Of a stretch of DNA of 64,000 nt, positions 31,922 to 42,639 are shown in pieces. The stretch lies in the NCBI GenBank assembly GCA_018292915.2, contig JACVVK020000055.1:1075501-1139500 (forward strand), written 5' to 3'. The stretch comes from Batillaria attramentaria (taxonomy: Eukaryota > Mollusca > Gastropoda > Batillariidae). How positions within the stretch are numbered: position 1 is the first letter of the stretch; every line of letters begins with the position of its first letter. The notes beneath the pieces were generated by a model. That model had not been told where the DNA came from. It searched no databases and saw only the letters and a list, made by a program, of their open reading frames with translations. The translations under genes and the position numbers were made by a program.

Positions 31922-34900
31922 ACTCCGCCTGTTGGCCTCCTTAGTGCCAACAACCTGTCCCAAGCCAGGATAAAGGAGGTGGGTTGGGCATAGGGCCAGC
32001 ACCCCTATCCTGTAAAAGAAACTTCCGCTACAGAAACAGCAACAAGGAAAACTACTTCATTAGGTGGAAGAGGCAAAGCAGACCAGGCGACTGGACTCAT
32101 GAAGGATGGGGATGAAAGCCGAGAGGAAGTCTCCACCCCGACAGCCGATCTTCTTTCACCAAAAACCACCTGCAAGATTGGAAGCTGGAATGTCAGAACA
32201 TTGTATTAGACAGGGAAGCTGGCGCAGGCGGTACACGAAATGCACAACTACAAACTGGAACTGGTAGCACTTCAAGAAGCTCGGTGGACAGGCAGTGGAC
32301 GACGTAGACTGGCCGCAGGAGAGAACATCATCTGGTCAGGGAGAGACGATGACAATCAAACCGGCGTAGCGCTCCTGATGACAAAAAATGCAGCAAGTGC
32401 ACTATTGGAGTGGAAACCACTAGGGGAGAGACTACTGTATGCTAGGTTCAACTCTAATTTTACTAGGCTTTCGGTCCTCGTTTGCTACGCCCCAACCGAA
32501 GATGCTGGCGAAGAGGACAAAGACAAATTTTACGACAACCTACAAGCCATAACAGTAAGCCTACCACGCCAGGACGTGATGCTGATCCTTGGGGACTTCA
32601 ATGCCAGAGTGGGTAGTGAAAACCAAGACCGAGAAGCAGTCATGGGCAAACATGCCCCCGGAGCCATAAACCAAAACGGAGAGAGACTATGTGACTTCAG
32701 CGAAGGAAACAGACTTACAATTGGTGGGACCCTGTTTGCACACAAAAACATACACAAAATGACATGGAGATCACCAGATGGACGAACCGTGAGCCAGATC
32801 GACCACGTCCTCATCAACCAGAAATGGCGCAGCTCTTTGCAGGATGTGAGAGTAAAGCGAGCAGCAGACATAGGTAGTGACCATCACCTGCTTGTCGCAA
32901 GAGTTGAACTGAAGCTGAGGAAGACGAGGAGAGGCTGCACGAGGAAGCAGCGTCTGGATGTGGACAAGCTAACAGATGTTAAAACAAAACAGGCGTTCTG
33001 CCTCGCACTCAACAACAGGTTTAGTGTGCTACAGGTTCAACAGGGCTATAGAAGAAGCAGGAAAGGAGGTCCTGGGTTATCGACGGAGGAAGAAGGAAGA
33101 GTGGATCAGCAAGGACACCTGGGAGAAGATTGAGAGGAGGAGAGAGATCAAGAAGAAGTTACTGAATGCCAAGGGACTGAGGGAGATGTTAAGCCATGAG
33201 TATTCCACCAAAGACAAAGACGTCAAGAAGGCAGCGCGGCATGATAAAAGAACTTATGTGGACACCCTGGCCACAGAAGCAGAAGCAGCAGCTCAAAAAC
33301 AGGACATGAAGACCTTATACAAGATAACCAAAAGGCTGAGAGGAGACTGTTCCACCAACTGCAGCGTCCCAGTCAAAACTGAAGATGGACAAGTTATCAG
33401 CGATGAAAAGAAGAAGAGTGAACGTTGGAAACAACACTTTGAACAAATCCTAAACAGACCAGAACCTACAAATTTAGCAGACATCCAAGAAGCTACAGAC
33501 GATCTGAACATAAACCTGGGACCCATTACAGAGCAGGAGGTCAAGGATGCCACCAAGAGCCTCAAAAACGGAAAAAGTCCAGGAGAGGATGAAGTGTGTG
33601 CAAAACTGCTAAAAGCTGAAGAGAAGACAACCCCCAAACTCCTACAGGAAATCCTGCAGAGGATATGGGACACAGAAGAAATACCGGAAGAATGGAACAC
33701 CGGGCTGATTGTAAAGTTACCAAAGAAAGGCGACCTGGGAAAGTGTGGCAACTGGCGAGGCATTACCCTTCTCTCCTTGACAAGCAAAGTCTTCACCAGG
33801 ATCTTGCTCAAGCGCATGGAGAAATCCTTAGAAGAGAACATCAGGCAGGAGCAAGCAGGCTTCAGGAAATGAAAGTCATGCATAGACCAGATCTTCATCC
33901 TCAGACAGATCACAGAGCAAAGCAACGAATGTAATAGCCCTCTGTACGCCATTTTCGTGGATTTTGAGAAAGCTTTTGACAGCCTGCACCGTGACTCGCT
34001 CTGGAAGATGATGAGAAGGTATGGAATCCCCCAGAAACTGGTGAATGTCATCAAGAACTTGTACAACAACTTCGGCTGCAAAGTCATCTGCAACAATGGG
34101 GAACTAACAGACAGTTTCAGAATTACAACAGGGGTACGGCAAGGATGCAATCTCTCACCCCTCCTCTTCGTACTGGCCATAGACTGGATCACGAAGAGGA
34201 CAACTGAACAGAAACATGGAATCCAGTGGACCCTAACCACAGTTCTTGAGGACCTGGACTATGCGGACGATATTGCCCTGCTGGCAAATAGTCATAAGGA
34301 CAGCTCAGAAAAAGTACAGTTAATGGCAGAGATAGCTCAGCAAGTTGGACTTAAGATTCATCCAGGAAAGACCAAACTGCTGCGTCTGAACAACAGCTCG
34401 GACCAACCTATCTTAGTCAGTGGACAAGAGATTGAGGAAGTGGCAGAATTTACTTACCTAGGCAGCAAGATCACACTAGATGGAGACAGCACACAGGAGG
34501 TAAACACCCGTCTGAAAAAAGCAAACCAAGCCTTTGCCATGCTTCACCCAGTGTGGAAGTCCAAGAAACTTTCTCTCAGAACCAAGTACAGAATCTTCAG
34601 GAGCAATGTACTCAGCGTCCTTCTCTATGGATCTGAGTGCTGGAAAATAACTAACACCATCTCAAAAAAGCTGGACACCTTCCAGACCAAATGCCTTCGC
34701 CGAATCCGCCACATCCTTTGGCCAAACACTATTTCCAACGGGGAACTTTTGTCGGCAGCAGACCTTCAGCCCCTCACGGAAGTCATCGCTGAAAAAAAGA
34801 TGGAGATGGCTTGGTCATGTACTGAAAATGCCCCCCAGCTCACTGCAGAGAACTGCACTCAGGTGGACTCCGCAGGGGAAAAGAAGACGAGGCAGACCAA

Positions 34901-35054
34901 AAGAGACCTGGAGACGTACCATGGAGCGCGAACTCAAGACAAGGAACCTCTCATGGGACACAGCACCGAAAGTTGCCGGAAACCGACAGAAGTGGAAAGC
35001 CTTGACTGCTGCCTCATGTGCCAGAGGGCACTCAGAGCCTTGAATGAATGAAAA
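31922..35054 (+). mobile_element. RTE-clade LINE, near full length, with 13 bp target duplication
   Basis: TGGGATCACTCTA occurs at 31,909-31,921 and again at 35,055-35,067, flanking the element exactly. The uninterrupted family D copy at 23,042-23,060 shows the empty site. The 3' end is a short (TGAA)n tail, GAATGAATGAAAA, with almost no 3' untranslated region, as is usual for RTE elements. The 5' leader is ~175 bp before the first in-frame ATG. Confidence 0.9.
32099..35046 (+). pseudogene. RTE LINE endonuclease/reverse transcriptase, four lesions
   Basis: The frame starts at ATG 32,099 (MKDGDESREE). Endonuclease motifs: CKIGSWNVRTLY, ALQEARWTG, LILGDFNARVG and GSDHHLLVAR. Reverse-transcriptase motifs: LPKKGDLGKCGNWRGITLLS, FVDFEKAFDSLHRD, GVRQGCNLSPLLF and DYADDIALLAN, then FTYLGSKIT and the C-terminal GKRRRGRPKETWRR. 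Similar proteins are often mislabelled craniofacial development protein 2. Lesions: TAG at 32,207-32,209; a deletion with frameshift near 33,030; TGA at 33,870-33,872 after QAGFRK; and a frameshift in an A-run near 34,795, after which the correct tail is read from about 34,800 to 35,043. The catalytic residues remain, so the element is dead but recent enough to be legible. Confidence 0.9.
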
Positions 35055-35362
35055 TGGGATCACTCTACTGTTCCCAGTATGTAAAACAATGACAAGCTAA
35101 AATCGGTGGCTGCTAGCAGAAAATATAAACCTACCCCCCACGCAGCATGTAATGAAGGAAATGGAAAATATGGGTAAAAATAATGACCGCTGTAAAGAAG
35201 ACGTGGCGAATCTTTCTTCATACGACTAGTCATTGTCTTTTTCACTTAGACAAATGTATAAAAAGAAAATGATTCAAGCGTAGCAATTATGGCAGGCTCT
35301 TTGGTAAGCACCGCTTTCAGCCCATATTGGGAACTGATAACTTCAATTAACGGACATCTATT
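35055..35362 (+). repeat. Family D copy 3, part 2
   Basis: Continues family D from TGGGATCACTCTACTGTTCCC to ATTAACGGACATCTATT, matching 23,042-23,353 with small differences such as an extra AAAATATAAACCTA-type insertion near 35,118. It ends where the Rex1-like LINE tail begins. Confidence 0.85.
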
Positions 35363-35422
35363 CAATTCAATTCAATTCAATATAACTTTATTGTCTGTCG
35401 ATGGCAGAAAATTTTCTTTTGG

Positions 35423-35486
<64 letters not shown>

Positions 35487-37581
35487 GCGCACCCATACAT
35501 TAATTTATCTAGACATATGTAAATCCATACATATTAAACACAGACCCTAAAGTAATGTGTGATGTCCAAGTCTAATACTATGCTACTAAACTAAGAAATC
35601 TAAACTAAAAGATGGCAAGGGCATAGCGGACATGACACAGCTGTGGAGCAAGCACAGTTATGAAAATCTCAACAAATAAAATCTATACATACTGGGGACG
35701 GGCAGTAAACACAGTCATGAGTTTAAAATAGATACTGCTGAGGGAATGAAAGATTTCTTAAACAAATTTTTCCTCGCTCTCGGTACTCTGTAGCGGCGCC
35801 CAGACGGGAGTTCTTGGAACTGATCATGGAGGGGGTGGGTGGGGTCGTTGACAATTGTAGTGGCCTTCCTCCTGACAGCCTTTATATAAAGATCATCTAG
35901 AGAGTACTGACCCAGGCCAACTATCTTTCCTGCCACTCTGACTATACGAGACAGCCTTGCTTTGTTCTTCATGCTGAGACTGCCGTAACAGACTACGATG
36001 TTAAATGCCAGTACACTTTCAATTAAACTTCTATATACAGTTTCTAAAATTTCAGGACAAACATTAAAAGCTCTCAGTTTTCTAAGGAGGTTCAGACGCT
36101 GGTTGGCCTTCTTCACGATAAAATCAGTGTTCTGAGTGAAGTCTAGTTTGTTGTCTACTATTGTGCCGAGGTACTTAAACTCAGACACTACCTCCACAGG
36201 GTGGTCGTTCACAATGACCGGCTGAAAGGGAAGATCACAGTCTCTTCTTTGGTCGATCACAAGTTCTTTTGTTTTTTGCACATTTAACTGAAGGAAGCTC
36301 TCTGTACACCAGCTAGCTACCATACCAATCAGTGAAAAATAACTGGCAAGGGAGTCTTCGTCTTTTAACATGCCAACTAAAGCCATGTCATCGGCAAACT
36401 TTAACAAACAGGTTACATCAGTATTGGAGCGCATATGGTCGGTATAGATGGAGAACATTGTTGGCGAAAGGCAACAACCCTGTGGACATTTGGAATTCAG
36501 CACCAGTTCGTCGGACAAGACACCACTGACACCTCTGCGGCCTGTCCTTCAAAAAGTCACGCACCCACAGTACAATGTTAGAATTGACATTAAAATCAAC
36601 TAAACGTTTTAAAAGCACAAGCGGTTCCACAGTATTAAAAGCACTAGAAAAATCTATGAAAAGTACCCGGATGTACGATTTTGAGTCCTCAAGATGCTTA
36701 GTAACAAGGTTAAACAACGTCAGACAAGCATCCTCCACTCCTCTGTGAGCCTTATAGGCGAACTGAAGCGGGTCAAGTTGCCCAGAAAGATCGTTCAACA
36801 AGTGAGTACGCACAACCTTCTCCATACACTTGGCCAACACAGATGTCAAGGCAACTGGGCGGAAATCATTAGGCTGACAAGCATTTGTTTTCTTTGGCAC
36901 AGGTATAATAATAGAGGACTTCCAAGAAGTCGGAACAATATGTAGGTCCAGTAAGTACTGATAGATGATTGTGAAAATCTTCCCCAACTGACCTGCGCAT
37001 GTTTCAGCACTTTACCTTTGATACCATCAGGGCCAGGAGCTTTGTACGCATTCAGTTGTGAAAAGACCCTCACGACCTCATCCTCTGTAATCAACAGTTG
37101 TTCAGGCGCAATATTCTGACAGAACGCATCACACTCAGCACTCGTGTCTCTAACATCAAAACGAGAATAAAAGTGATTTAAGCTGTTAGCTGTTTCGAGA
37201 GAATCGCCTGTATTCGGCATTAACTGTTTCTTTTGTTGGTTGCCCATCATAGTTTTTAAACCGATCAAGGCGTCTCTAGCATTACCAGATCGAAACTTCT
37301 CCTCCACTTTGTTTTTATAATTCAGTCTCGCCATGCGCGACAGTCTCCGGAATTCTTTTTCTTTCTCGCGGTACTTTTCATGTTTTCCGCTGAGGAAAGC
37401 TATCTTTTTAGCATTTAGATGCGCCTTCAGGTCTTTAGTCACCCACGGCTTGTTGTTAGCGTATACTTTCACGGTCTTAGTTTGGATAACTTTTTCCTCA
37501 CAGAATTGAACATATGACGACACTGTCTCCACTAGTTCATTTGCAATGAACAATGAATAAGCAATATAATAAGCAATAATA
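35363..37581 (-). mobile_element. Rex1/Babar-like LINE, 5'-truncated
   Basis: Read on the minus strand, it starts within the region before the reverse transcriptase and ends in a 3' untranslated region with a CA/GT tract (35,427-35,481) and a (TTGAA)n tail at 35,363-35,380. The empty site is given by family D copy 2, where CATCTATT is followed directly by AGCAATGAATCTC. At the 5' junction AAGCAAT occurs three times (37,559, 37,571 and 37,581), the last belonging to the target. Confidence 0.85.
35715..37575 (-). pseudogene. Rex1-like LINE reverse transcriptase, frameshifted
   Basis: On the minus strand: NNKPWVTKDLKAHLNAKK and LNYKNKVEEKF upstream of the polymerase, YKAPGPDGIKGKVLK, then after a shift near 36,995 PTSWKSSIIIPVPKK, DFRPVALTS, LQFAYKAHRGVEDA and LFIDFSSAFNTV. 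After a second shift near 36,525 it continues CPQGCCLSPTMFSIY, LLKFADDMALVG, FKYLGTIVDNKLDF and the tail LPSGRRYR...KNLFKKSFIPSAVSILNS, which matches the ending I know from Rex1/Babar LINEs. The catalytic AFNTV and FADD motifs are present. The endonuclease is missing through 5' truncation, and two frameshifts make it non-functional. Confidence 0.85.
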
Positions 37582-38455
37582 AGCAATGAATCTCTCATAC
37601 AAGTTCCGGAAGATAATTCTGAAACACCGAGCACGTGCCCGAATATTTGCATCATATTTGTTTTCGCGGATACACCTTATCACAGCAACCAATCAAGTGT
37701 CCCTACTCCCATCATTTCGCATATTCAGCCATTATTAAGCAGACTGCACTTTCGATAGCTGTTTGTGACAAAAGTACAATAGCGATTTCAATGAACTTTT
37801 GATATGACACAACTGGGATACTATTCATGAGTGTGCCCTGCTCTTTGAGAAAAACCGTTCACTACTCACAACGGAGCAACTACTTTAATAAGTACACCCC
37901 CAAAATATCGCTACCGAAAAAAGCGCTCACTTGGATATCATATTTCATACGTACCTGCACATGCCACAAGGGAACTTCACAACACCAAAGAAGCATTTTC
38001 TGAGTGAACTGTTCAATGTTCGTAAATGTTTTCCGCAATACATGTCACCTGCAGTGACCTGATAAGTGCACAAGCATCAAATACTGCCATTATTACAGGG
38101 TCCTTTGAATCAACGGCCAAACTAATTACCGCAATTATCCAGGAAGCATCATTCTGATTGGGGTAAAATTTCAGTATGTCAACAATGCATGTCTTGTCTA
38201 ACAGCAACCGTACTTAGAGTGGAGTTCTGCTCATTTCTGTACCCGCAAACACGCATACTTTGTGCACACCCTCAAAAGCCCACTTATAAGACTCATATAG
38301 TGAAAATGGCAAGATAAACGGTCACTTTTAACGGTGACGCGGACGGAGAAAAAAATTCACGGAGACCACCACAGCATTAGGGGCCTGTGTTCTACTGAAA
38401 TCTGTAATAAAAAGTTAGGATCAAATTTGTTCTACCTTGTTCAGTAATTTTCCAG
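37582..38455 (+). repeat. Family D copy 3, part 3
   Basis: AGCAATGAATCTCTCATAC onwards matches 23,354-23,818, and from 37,772 also 18,709-19,333. It ends near TTTTCCAGCC. An A/T-rich sequence without coding potential. Confidence 0.85.
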
Positions 38456-38548
38456 CCTAGTACCCAGACGATCCAAAAGAACACAAAAACCCAGAGACAG
38501 ACTTTGTTGTTGAAGTTTGTTGTGAAACAACAATTTTGGTAGGGAGGT

Positions 38549-38812
38549 GTTGTGGAGATCGCGAAAAGTCACTGCATTTCGATGGAAATTTCTAGACCAT
38601 CCCAGAACATGCTGGTACAGTAACGTCAGTAGTTTACGTAACCTTGGAAAGATTCCGTACTTGCCAGTAAGTTGAGGAATGTTCTAGGTCTGACCTGTTA
38701 GTATATAAGCAGACCTGAACAGCGTTCTGAGTTGTTCTTCTTTCATGAGTTTGTTCCCCACGCATCTTCTGTTAATTATTGGAGTTACATCCTGTTGTAT
38801 CCCGTGTCAGTC
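38549..38812 (+). mobile_element. LTR-like sequence with TATA box
   Basis: Homologous, in opposite orientation, to the solo LTR at 49,179-49,500, from TTGTGGAGATCGCGAAAAG to TGTATCCCGTGTC. It carries TATATAAG at 38,702-38,709, about 30 bp before a likely start, as in LTR promoters. The end is lost in a CA tract. No internal retroelement genes are adjacent. Confidence 0.65.
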
Positions 38813-38814
<2 letters not shown>

Positions 38815-38884
<70 letters not shown>

Positions 38885-38917
38885 CACACACACACACGTG
38901 CGTGCGTGTGCGTGTGT
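38815..38917. repeat. (CA)n tract followed by GT-rich tract
   Basis: An uninterrupted CA run with one CG step (38,815-38,897) passes directly into CGTGCGTGCGTGTGCGTGTG, so the end of the CA run and the GT stretch are complementary and could fold back. Confidence 0.9.
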
Positions 38918-39403
38918 GGGGTGGGGGACGCTAACAGAACGGGGACTTGGCTGCGTGATCCAGACTTCAGAAAAACAGTGAATTCAAGATTCAAGATGGA
39001 AACTGCACTGGACACGAAGGATTTCTTGTATCGGATTTCTTGTAAGGTCGTCAGTAATACACAGATTTCATCGTGAGGTCGCCCCAGGGTTCTCACAATG
39101 AAACAAGGAGGAGCGGCCACCTGTCTAAGATGGCCAGTTTTACTCAGTCCCTAGGGTGACCGTTGGACTGTACAACAAAAACAAGGAGGAACGGCCTCGT
39201 CCTACAAAGTTGTTTCTCCAAACTTCATTTTATTTTGTCTGTTTTGTTGTTATTGTTGCCGGTTCTCCCCTCTCCAAGTTCTACCAATGACACTAGATCC
39301 TCTACGACCTCAACCGATTAGCCACGTGACTGAGAGTGGGGCCGGGTGGGGGAAGAAGGGAGAGAGAGAGAGAGAGGGGGGGGGGGCAGAGAGAAAGGGT
39401 ATG
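38918..39403. other. No gene recognised
   Basis: Contains GGAGGAGCGGCC and GGAGGAACGGCC in a weak duplication (about 39,105 and 39,185), and a GA/G-rich tract at 39,359-39,387. No coding frame supported. Confidence 0.5.
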
Positions 39404-39576
39404 TGGGTGGGTGTTTAGGAGTTTAACGTTCTTTTCCACCACATAAGGGTGATATCAAAGACGGGGCAACGAGAAAAAGGCCAGCACAAATATTTGGCCC
39501 CAGCGGCCGGGATTCGAACTCTGGACCCAAGCATTGAAAGTCCAACGCTCTACCATTCGGCCACCCTGGCTCCCCA
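39404..39576 (-). mobile_element. tRNA-derived SINE
   Basis: On the minus strand it begins GGAGCCAGGGTGGCCGAATGG, with an RNA polymerase III A box (TGGCCGAATGGTAGAGCG, about 39,546-39,563) and a B box (GAGTTCGAATCCC, about 39,507-39,519). The body follows and ends TTAAACTCCTAAACACCC. The acceptor stem does not pair, so it is a SINE head rather than a tRNA gene. CAGAGAGA occurs on both sides (39,387-39,394 and 39,575-39,582) as a possible target duplication, but the flanks are simple repeats. Confidence 0.7.
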
Positions 39577-39579
39577 GAG

Positions 39580-40057
39580 AGACAGAGAGAGAGAGAGAGA
39601 CGTCAGTTCCGTGAACTAAACATTTGACGTCAGCCTCAGGCAGGTCGTCATACAGAGAGAGAGATAGATGACGTCAATTCCATGAACTAAACTTTTAACG
39701 TCAGCCTCTAGCACTGAGATCGTCTGAGGATGCTTGTTTATGTCTTGTGATTTCCCTGTTGGCTTTGTGGCTTCCCCCGATTGAATTATTTTTCACATGA
39801 AATCTGGAAGGTCTAGAGGGCTGGTGAAATGTCGGAGGCAGTGACGATACTTGCTGATTTTGTCTGTGAACTAAGCGTTTGACGTCAGCCTCACACTGGT
39901 GGCAAAGACCGTAGATAATTATTATCTACGGTCTTTGCTGGTGGTATGACAGATGATGCTTGTGCATGTCTTGTGATTTCCCTGTTGCTTTTGTGACTTC
40001 CCTGACTGAATTAATTTTTACATAAAATCTGGAAGATCTAGGGGGCTGGTGAAACGT
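39580..40057 (+). repeat. Duplicated ~100 bp segment and TGACGTCAGCCTC repeats
   Basis: GATGCTTGTTTATGTCTTG...GGGCTGGTGAAATG at 39,729-39,830 recurs at 39,954-40,057. GTGAACTAA.C.TTTGACGTCAGCCTC occurs three times (about 39,610, 39,680 and 39,868). TGACGTCA is the palindromic CRE/ATF core; function here is unproven. Confidence 0.75.
39902..39938. repeat. Perfect 37 bp palindrome
   Basis: Arms of 18 bp (GCAAAGACCGTAGATAAT and its exact complement) around a single central T. Confidence 0.95.
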
Positions 40058-40331
40058 GGACTATGTACTTATGAAATCGCAAATTTGGAACTCTTTTGAC
40101 CGGTGCTTCTCGCAGAAACGAGGTGGTTTAGAAAATAGCCATTATTACATCCGTCCACACATACACACACACACACACACACCCACCCACACACACACGT
40201 CTCACAACTCCCGCCAAACAGAACGCATCAGCATAGTGTGCGCGAAAGTATTAGTATTGTCTGGAGAAACGTCACAGCCTTGTTTTGTATTTCTGAAACT
40301 TGCTGCTGCGCGTAGCAAAATCTGCCCACGA

Positions 40332-40468
40332 GGTGCCCCCGATTACGGAAAATACACCACACTCGTTTGTTGATTTCGACCGTAAAACTGCGAGTTTTAA
40401 CGAGCAGTTTTACGGTCGAAATCAACAAACGAGTGTGGTGTATTTCAAGTTACGTAATCGGGGGCACC
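40332..40468. repeat. Long hairpin, ~60 bp arms
   Basis: Arm 40,332-40,391 pairs with 40,404-40,468 around a 12-base loop. The inner ~41 bp are perfectly complementary. The outer part has a small bulge (GAAA against TTTCAAGTTA), then GGTGCCCCCGATTACG pairs again. Confidence 0.95.
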
Positions 40469-40981
40469 AAATTGGGAAAATTATTTATACCACGTCCATA
40501 CCTGCATTTCTTTGATTTGAAAGCTGACATCGGCAATCCAAATGCTTCACGCGGCATCTCTGACTCAGTGAGGTGCTTCACTTCGCTTTGTCCATAGGCT
40601 TTGAGCAGTCAGCAGGTCCGTTTCGAAGCCTCCGTCTTAGTAGAGAACTGGAACTAGGCTCACAAATACGACCGATCGTGGATAAAACGCACGATCAACA
40701 ATTTCACGTCAAGCGACTGGCAAAGCTCCTTCGTCCCCATTCCCTTCCAAAGTCGAACCACATCATGTCGTGACGTAAATTATTCTTTAGTCGCTTTTCG
40801 CGTCATATAGTGACATAAATCCTTTAACCAGAACACACTGCTGGAACATTGCTAGGGGTAGTACGTGTGCACTCTTTAGGTACAGCCATAATTCACGTGT
40901 GATTGTCATGGGTACAATGTTATGCCACGCGTGGTGAATTATGGATTTTAAACCATGACTTGTAATAGTGGTAGAGTGGTA

Positions 40982-41013
40982 TTAAGTTGTTTCTCTATAG
41001 AGAAACAACTTAA
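40982..41013. repeat. Perfect 32 bp palindrome
   Basis: TTAAGTTGTTTCTCTA followed immediately by its exact complement, with no loop bases. Confidence 0.95.
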
Positions 41014-41043
41014 AAAGCAGTCATCTTTCGCTGCAAAGTAGCA

Positions 41044-41208
41044 ATACAGAGATTCATCGTGAGTTCTTCCCAGGGCTGTTAGCTGACCTGATCTGAAATC
41101 TTTACTATTACGACCACCTTCTGAAAGGTATCAGACTATTGATTTTGTTCATTGCGAGCTCAGTCGTAACCACTGTGACGACCTCACGATGAAAATCTCT
41201 GTATTGAA
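41044..41208. mobile_element. Short inverted-repeat element, candidate MITE
   Basis: CAATACAGAGATTCATCGTGAG near 41,049 is inverted at 41,183-41,206 (CTCACGATGAAAATCTCTGTATTG). The ~110 bp between has no coding frame. A related single end occurs at 39,057-39,082. Confidence 0.5.
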
Positions 41209-41275
41209 AGATGGCTGCTGTTTGTCTGTTTTTGTTTTTGTTTTTTTTGGTTTTTGTTGTTGTTGTTTGTTTGTT

Positions 41276-42240
41276 TTTATGTTGTTTCCATAGTAATGGA
41301 AACAACATCATAGGACGAGCTAAATTTTCCACGTTCATAGGCAAGCCTCTGTGTTACAAACACACGTCACTGCTGATCTCCCGCAGACTGAGACGATTTT
41401 GCAAGTGTAACTCTGACAATGACGTAAGAAAACGTGCGTCATCGATGCTGACGTGTATGGTGCAGCGAACGCATTTTCCCACCACACTGAATGCCGTCTG
41501 TGTGTATGTGCCCGTGTGTGCCCGTGTGTGTGTGTGTGTGTGTGTGGTTTGTGTCCAGGCCTGTTTCTCCGAAAATACTCAACCGAGTGGCTTCAAATTT
41601 GGGATATCCGAATATATCAAAATTTTTAGGTTAGAGCAACCGAGCGTTTGATGATTGCTTAAGTGATTTGGGAGTTATCGCCCTTTCAGTTGACACAAGT
41701 TGGTTGTCTCGCGTTTACAGGCGTAATATTTATTTAAGTCCCTCAGTTTTTCTGGAAGCTTGAATACGGACTCCGAACAGAGTCACTATTAGGAAATGGT
41801 CGCTCTCATATTTTTCCTGTAAACCGTACCTCAGTTGACATCTCATGTGAACCCAGTTCAGATGCCTGTATCTCCAAAAATACTCAACTGATCGAGTTCA
41901 AATTTGGGGTTTCTTAATGAATCAAGATCTTTGAATAGACGGCCTGATCAAGGTATGATTGCACACATGATTTGCGAGTTATCGCCTTTTTCAGAAAAGT
42001 TGGCTTTCTGGCGTTTAAAGGCGTAATATTTATCTAAATCACTCCATTTTTTGGAAATACATAGCCGGCATGAATGCGGACTCTAAAGAGAGTGAATTTT
42101 GGAGGTTGTCACTGTTATACTTCTGACCTTAAGCGTACCTCATGAAAGTGCTGGTGAACCCATTTTAGATGTCAAAATCGCTCCTTCTGTATATAGATAA
42201 TGTGTCTGGGGTGCCATAAAAATATACCGCCCCCTCCCCG

Positions 42241-42310
<70 letters not shown>

Positions 42311-42620
42311 AAAATAAAATCACTGTAACCGTTATCGTCAGTTGACTCGAAAATTTGTACACAAAGCACATTTCCTCTACACAAGCCACACGCCACACGC
42401 CTCACAAGCATCGCAGAAAAGGCACACGCGCACTGACGCAACATAATATTATCAGCGTCAGTTTGCCGATGTCATGTTTGATTGACGTGATGCTGGCATT
42501 TCTTGGGGATGTGTCGCCAGTTTTCGGAAGTTCTCTATTTGTAGGCGGGGAAAGCGGGAGTTTCATTGATGTAGCGGGCTTTGTTTTTGCCACTGACTCA
42601 CACAATAGCATAATAGAGTG
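41276..42620 (+). repeat. Dispersed ~1.3 kb repeat, copy A
   Basis: Starts at the palindromic GTTGTTTCCATAGTAATGGAAACAAC. It matches 48,001-49,178 (plus 49,501-49,560) directly and 49,755-50,930 inverted. Internally two related halves share ATACTCAAC.GA.....TTCAAATTTGGG, GAGTTATCGCC, GGCGTAATATTTAT and GGACTC....AGAGT, at about 41,575-41,795 and 41,876-42,100. A GT tract lies at 41,512-41,547. No protein recognised; a non-autonomous element is likely. Confidence 0.85.
42241..42299. repeat. Homopolymer of 59 C
   Basis: Fifty-nine consecutive C residues followed by an A-run (42,300-42,309). The equivalent position in copy B has only A residues and copy C has 11 G on the opposite strand, so the tract expanded in this copy. 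Confidence 0.9.
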
Positions 42621-42639
42621 AGAGAACACCACATAGGTC

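Noticed and set aside
33293..34240. 315-residue minus-strand frame
   Set aside because: It is antisense to the RTE reverse transcriptase, whose motifs are clear on the plus strand.
39500..39576. A tRNA gene on the minus strand
   Set aside because: A and B boxes are present but the acceptor arms do not pair and a SINE body follows.
42165..42444. Poly-glycine proteins on the minus strand
   Set aside because: An artefact of the C59 run read as GGG codons.
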